Shown here in pieces: positions 60,393 through 64,000 of a stretch of DNA of 64,000 bases. Made by a program: the position numbers and the translations under genes. Numbering within the stretch: the first letter of the stretch is position 1; each line of letters starts with the position of its first letter. The notes under the pieces are model-generated. The model did no database searches. It was not told where the DNA came from and saw only the letters and a list, made by a program, of their open reading frames with translations. The stretch is taken from positions 1,488,001-1,552,000 of the forward strand of contig NZ_CP061287.1 of assembly GCF_018687275.1 (NCBI RefSeq), written 5' to 3'. The stretch is from Polynucleobacter sp. MWH-Aus1W21. GTDB lineage: Bacteria > Pseudomonadota > Gammaproteobacteria > Burkholderiales > Burkholderiaceae.

Positions 60393-61757
60393 TTAATTAT
60401 GTCGCCCAATACCATGGTACTCAATACCTAATTCTTGCATGGATGCTGGTTCGTAGAGATTACGGCCATCAAAGATGATCGCGCGCTTAAGTTTTTGCAT
60501 GACTTGATCAAAATCTGGGGTGTGGAATGCTTTCCATTCCGTCACAATGACTAATGCATCAGCATCATTTAATGCTGACATAGGATCAGCAGTCATTGAT
60601 ACTTGTGCCAGACCTGTTGGATTACCTTTAAAGTCGAGTTCTAGAGCATGAAGAGCTTCAGGCATGGCAACTGGATCATAAGCAACCACTTGGGCACCAC
60701 GTTTAACTAATTCTTGAATAATCACGCGACTTGGCGCTTCACGCATATCGTCCGTATTGGGCTTAAAAGCTAAACCCCACAATGCGAACTTCATACCCTT
60801 GAGGTCTTTGCCAAAACGCTTTTCGATCTTCTCGACCAAGATGTACTTTTGTAGCTCATTAACGGCCTCTACAGCATCAAGAATCTTGAGATCCCGACCA
60901 TGCTCTTTAGCAGTTTTGGATAGTGCTGACACATCTTTAGGAAAGCATGATCCGCCATACCCCGTACCGGAGTACAAAAAGCCATAACCAATACGAGAGT
61001 CTGAACCAATGCCCTGGCGAACGGATTCAATGTCGGCACCGACTAAGTCAGCAAGGTTAGCCAACTCATTCATAAAAGAGATGCGAGTCGCTAACATTGC
61101 ATTAGCTGCATATTTAGTTAGCTCAGCACTTTTGACATCCATGTAGTACGTACGCTCATGATGACGATTAAATGGAGCATAGAGTTTGCGCATTTTCTCT
61201 TTGGCACGAAGTCCCGCTGGCGTACTTTCAGTGCCGATCACAATTCGGTCTGGACGCATAAAGTCTTCTACCGCTGCACCTTCTTTTAGGAACTCAGGAT
61301 TAGAGACTACGGCACATAAGTCTGAAGGCAAACCTCTCTTTTCTAGCTCTTCGGTAATTGCGACTTGCACCTTATCAGCCGTACCGACTGGCACGGTAGA
61401 TTTATCGACAATCACTTTAGGGGTGGTCATATGACGACCAATATTGCGCGCAGCTGCTACAACGTATTGCAAATCAGCCGAGCCATCTTCATCCGGAGGC
61501 GTGCCTACCGCGATGAACTGAATATCGCCATGAACTACTGAAGCAGCAATATCAGTAGAAAACTGCAAACGGCCTGCAACGCGATTGCGCTCAATCATTT
61601 CTTTAAGGCCTGGCTCATAAATCGGCACACCACCAGAATTGAGGATCTCAATCTTCTTAGAATCGACGTCTACGCAAAAGACGTTATTGCCTTGCTCGGC
61701 TAAACAAGCGCCAGTGACAAGACCTACGTAACCGCTACCGATGATGGTGACTTTCAA
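60393..61757 (-). CDS. ugd: UDP-glucose 6-dehydrogenase
   Basis: Makes UDP-glucuronate for surface polysaccharide. 454 aa: MKVTIIGSGYVGLVTGACLA, substrate-binding GSDSRIGYGF, active Cys in GTGYGGSCFPKDVSA. Complete. It lies between lapB and rfaE1, in a run of cell-envelope genes. Confidence 0.95.
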   Translation of the reverse strand: MKVTIIGSGYVGLVTGACLAEQGNNVFCVDVDSKKIEILNSGGVPIYEPGLKEMIERNRVAGRLQFSTDIAASVVHGDIQFIAVGTPPDEDGSADLQYVVAAARNIGRHMTTPKVIVDKSTVPVGTADKVQVAITEELEKRGLPSDLCAVVSNPEFLKEGAAVEDFMRPDRIVIGTESTPAGLRAKEKMRKLYAPFNRHHERTYYMDVKSAELTKYAANAMLATRISFMNELANLADLVGADIESVRQGIGSDSRIGYGFLYSGTGYGGSCFPKDVSALSKTAKEHGRDLKILDAVEAVNELQKYILVEKIEKRFGKDLKGMKFALWGLAFKPNTDDMREAPSRVIIQELVKRGAQVVAYDPVAMPEALHALELDFKGNPTGLAQVSMTADPMSALNDADALVIVTEWKAFHTPDFDQVMQKLKRAIIFDGRNLYEPASMQELGIEYHGIGRHN

Positions 61758-61774
61758 TTGCTCTCCAAAGTTCT

Positions 61775-62986
61775 TTACATCGAGGGGCCGCTTGGCGCAG
61801 CACCTTCACTACGTCTTGGGGAATAGGCCTCCCAATGATTGCAGCCAGGACACTGCCAATAAAATCTTCGCGCCCTAAATCCACAATTACCGCAAGTGTA
61901 ACGAGCCAAGCTAGTCGTACGCTGACGTAATAAATTCAGAATGGACTGCAGCTCTAATAATCTCTCAGGATTAGCGCTACCCTCCTCTAACGCAAGACGG
62001 GTTTCAGCTAACTTTGACAAAGCAATTAATGTTGGGGAATGCTGCATCACATCTGACAACATAATATTTGCAGCCTGAGGGCCACGAATTTTCATCAAGT
62101 GCTTATGCACAATGTCTAGCAATTCACCAGTAGCCTGGGTTTTAAGTAGCTCGCAAAGACGATCCAATCCCTCGTCCTCTTTATTAATGGCAGCATGCGC
62201 CAGCATCCAGCGGTCCGCCAATAAATGCATGTACGCTGGGTGAGAATTGGCAACTATGCTCCAGGCTTCAATGGCTTGAGTGGGTCGATCCATTGCCATT
62301 AAATAGTCGCCCTGCAGAATTAAAGCGCGGGCATGATTTGACACGGCTTGCAATGCACGTTGTATTGATTGCTCAGCCTCAACCAAATCTTTGCGACGCA
62401 AAGCCTCTTGACCTAACTCACAATGAAATTGCGCAATCTCAGTATGGTGAGATTTACCCTGTAAACCCTCGAGTTCGCTAGCGGCGATGATGGCCTTTTT
62501 CCAATCATGCTCAATTTGATACATCTCAAGCAAACTTTCTTTTGCAGGCTCAGCATATTTACCGTTACCCACACGATTTAAAGAGGCTTCGGCTCGATCC
62601 AATAAGCCAGCACGCAAGAAGTCACGACCCAATTCATAGGCGGCGTGGTCACGGTCACGCGGCTTCAGGTCATCGCGATTAGCCAAGTGCTGATGCACTC
62701 GAATAGCACGCTCAGTCTCACCACGACGGCGGAATAAATTACCTAAAGAGAAATGAAGTTCAACTGTCTCTGGGTCTAACTGCGCAATTTTGACTAAGGT
62801 TTCGATGGCCTGATCGGGTTGCTCATTAAGTAACAGGCTTAAACCTTTAAAAGTCGAACGTTGCTGACGCATACGCTCACGCTCATCCATGCGATTCTCA
62901 AGACGCAAATCCCAACGTGCAGCCAGCCAGCCGATGCCAAACATGACTGGAAGCAGCAATAACCAGGCGGTAGCTATCTGAATCAT
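61775..62986 (-). CDS. lapB: LPS assembly regulator LapB (YciM)
   Basis: 403 aa. One N-terminal membrane helix (TAWLLLLPVMFGIGWLAARW), nine or so TPR repeats, and a C-terminal rubredoxin-type zinc site (YTCGNCGFRARRF...CPGC). LapB directs FtsH to degrade LpxC and so sets LPS output. The usual partner lapA, a small membrane gene, is not between ihfB and lapB here. Confidence 0.95.
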   Translation of the reverse strand: MIQIATAWLLLLPVMFGIGWLAARWDLRLENRMDERERMRQQRSTFKGLSLLLNEQPDQAIETLVKIAQLDPETVELHFSLGNLFRRRGETERAIRVHQHLANRDDLKPRDRDHAAYELGRDFLRAGLLDRAEASLNRVGNGKYAEPAKESLLEMYQIEHDWKKAIIAASELEGLQGKSHHTEIAQFHCELGQEALRRKDLVEAEQSIQRALQAVSNHARALILQGDYLMAMDRPTQAIEAWSIVANSHPAYMHLLADRWMLAHAAINKEDEGLDRLCELLKTQATGELLDIVHKHLMKIRGPQAANIMLSDVMQHSPTLIALSKLAETRLALEEGSANPERLLELQSILNLLRQRTTSLARYTCGNCGFRARRFYWQCPGCNHWEAYSPRRSEGAAPSGPSM

Positions 62987-63002
62987 GCTGTGCAGAATTT
63001 AA

Positions 63003-63027
63003 ATAAAAAAATGGCCCGAACGGACCA
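63003..63027 (-). terminator. Hairpin after ihfB
   Basis: TGGTCC-GTTC-GGGCCA on the minus strand with TTTTTTT following. It lies 17 bases before the lapB start, so transcription of lapB likely needs read-through or a promoter inside ihfB. Confidence 0.7.
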
Positions 63028-63046
63028 CTGAGGTTGAGCCTGAATC

Positions 63047-63391
63047 TTAGGCACCAGAACCCTCTTTGGGGCCCGCCTGCTTCAAAGGCTTGTAATCAAC
63101 TCGCTCACGCAACTCTTTGCCAGGCTTAAAGTGCGGAACGCGTTTTTCTGGAATCAATACTTTCTCACCAGACTTTGGATTGCGACCAGTGCGTGCAGGA
63201 CGATGATGAAGTACAAAACTCCCCACGCCGCGCAACTCGATACGCTTACCCTCAGCCAAGGCATGAGTCATTGTGTCCAGCAAAGTTTTTACCGCTAACT
63301 CTACATCCCTAGGCAAAAGCTGCGGAAACTGTTCCGCAAGGCTCTCCACTAGTTCGGAGCGGGTAATTGCTTGTTGCTCTTGATCTGTCAT
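63047..63391 (-). CDS. ihfB: Integration host factor, beta subunit
   Basis: 114 aa DNA-bending protein: ITRSELVESLAEQFPQLLPR, GKRIELRGVGSFVLHHRPAR and the arm TGRNPKSGEKVLIPEKRVPH. The family usually ends near residue 94; here a tail rich in Lys/Pro/Gly is added, as in other betaproteobacteria. It follows rpsA by 52 bases. Confidence 0.96.
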   Translation of the reverse strand: MTDQEQQAITRSELVESLAEQFPQLLPRDVELAVKTLLDTMTHALAEGKRIELRGVGSFVLHHRPARTGRNPKSGEKVLIPEKRVPHFKPGKELRERVDYKPLKQAGPKEGSGA

Positions 63392-63407
63392 GATCTATCA
63401 ATAAAAA

Positions 63408-63437
63408 ATCGCCGCCCTCCTCATGGAAAGCGGCGAT
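63408..63437 (-). terminator. Terminator of rpsA
   Basis: ATCGCCGC and GCGGCGAT make an eight-base stem; on the minus strand TTTTTTATTG follows. It sits between rpsA and ihfB. Confidence 0.85.
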
Positions 63438-63443
63438 ATTGAT

Positions 63444-64000
63444 TTAGCCTTGATTGTCCAATTTTGCTTTTAACAAAGCACCCAAATTGGTTGTGCCAGA
63501 CTGCGCATCACCTTGGAGCTTGCTCATTGCATCTTGTTGATCAGAGCTGTCTTTTGCTTTGATTGAAAGATTGATAACGCGTGACTTACGATCAATATTA
63601 ATGATCATTGCAGTAACGCTGTCGCCTTCTTTCAATACATTGCGTGCATCTTCAACGCGATCTGTTGAGATCTCAGAAGCACGTAAGTAAGCCTCAACTT
63701 CATCAGCTAAGTGAATTGTTGCACCCTTAGCATCAACAGCTTTCACAGTACCAGTAACGAGGCTACCCTTGTCGCTGACAGATGTGTAGTTATTGAATGG
63801 GTCGCCAGACAATTGCTTGATACCGAGAGAGATACGCTCTTTCTCAACATCAATTGCCAATACAGTGGCTTCAACTTCATCACCTTTTTTGTATTTCTTA
63901 ACAGCTTCTTCGCCTGGCTCATTCCATGAGAGGTCTGAGAGGTGAACTAAACCGTCGATACCGCCAGGCAAGCCAATGAACACACCGAAGTCAGTAATAG
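63444..64000 (-). CDS. rpsA: 30S ribosomal protein S1, C-terminal part (5' end outside window)
   Basis: The frame is open at the window end; about 185 C-terminal residues of some 560 are present. Two full S1 repeats are visible (GLVHLSDLSWNEPGEEAVKK; GTVKAVDAKGATIHLADEVE) with conserved KERISLGIKQL and SRVINLSIKAKD ends. S1 delivers mRNA to the 30S subunit. rpsA-ihfB order is conserved in proteobacteria. Confidence 0.96.
   Translation of the reverse strand, partial: ITDFGVFIGLPGGIDGLVHLSDLSWNEPGEEAVKKYKKGDEVEATVLAIDVEKERISLGIKQLSGDPFNNYTSVSDKGSLVTGTVKAVDAKGATIHLADEVEAYLRASEISTDRVEDARNVLKEGDSVTAMIINIDRKSRVINLSIKAKDSSDQQDAMSKLQGDAQSGTTNLGALLKAKLDNQG

Noticed and set aside
1..64000. CRISPR arrays, transposases, integrases, rRNA operons
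   Set aside because: None seen: no spaced short repeats, no DDE or tyrosine recombinase motifs among the proteins, no rRNA sequence.

Overview
The window looks like chromosome of a small-genome freshwater betaproteobacterium of the Burkholderiaceae, most likely Polynucleobacter. The evidence is the gene order rpsP-rimM-trmD-rplS, rpsA-ihfB-lapB-ugd-rfaE1-hldD-cysM, short intergenic gaps, moderate GC, and the many small lipoproteins. This is inference from content and order; no database was searched. The window opens inside an ABC-transporter ATPase gene and ends inside rpsA.

Layout. Bases 1-4,100 are accessory. Two near-identical 3' ends of a tRNA-Lys gene (974-1020 and 2984-3030) bracket a 2-kb insert that carries an unknown 225-aa protein, a short unknown protein and an overlapping toxin-antitoxin-like cassette. 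A degraded third copy lies near 4,011, after an infA paralogue and a cold-shock gene whose leader can form alternative hairpins. Bases 4,100-10,200 hold small lipoproteins, an SMR efflux pump, an M48-like protein with an altered active site, and a cytochrome cluster (SHP-type cytochrome, diheme cytochrome c, cytochrome b561) followed by two metal-ligand-rich envelope proteins. Bases 10,300-18,000 hold a MarR/tautomerase pair sharing an operator-like repeat, a carboxylate-CoA catabolic cluster (CoA transferase, HMG-CoA lyase, VOC protein, tartronate-semialdehyde reductase) divergent from a LysR regulator, and stress/hydrolase genes.

Bases 17,700-27,800 form a metal/ion region: a czcCBA-type RND efflux operon ending in a P-II-like gene and preceded by a sequence with the conserved landmarks of the yybP-ykoY manganese riboswitch; then a ribosome-hibernation-like gene, a TerC-UspA fusion, an NhaR-type regulator and an SbtA-like bicarbonate transporter. 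A motif shared by the leaders of the hibernation-like gene and the terC/nhaR intergenic region suggests a common regulator.

Bases 27,800-47,500 are mixed: a DUF3300 protein, a Rap1a/Tai-like protein, an FeS-type photolyase flanked by two small partner genes (one only 51 aa), a dicarboxylate symporter, esterase, orphan TRAP binding protein, pmbA, mogA, orn, an M48 protease with rsgA, then the ribosome-maturation operon. Bases 48,600-54,800 hold an acyl-CoA oxidation set (acyl-CoA synthetase, EtfBA, acyl-CoA dehydrogenase) and an HDAC-family deacetylase. Bases 54,860-64,000 hold mltB, cysM, a helix-hairpin-helix protein, an esterase, then LPS-heptose and UDP-sugar genes, lapB, ihfB and rpsA.

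Most novel signals: a manganese-type riboswitch ahead of an RND efflux operon, the tRNA-Lys bracketed mini-island, the csp leader with mutually exclusive hairpins, and the TerC-UspA fusion with its shared upstream motif. No CRISPR array, transposase, integrase or complete tRNA/rRNA gene was seen.
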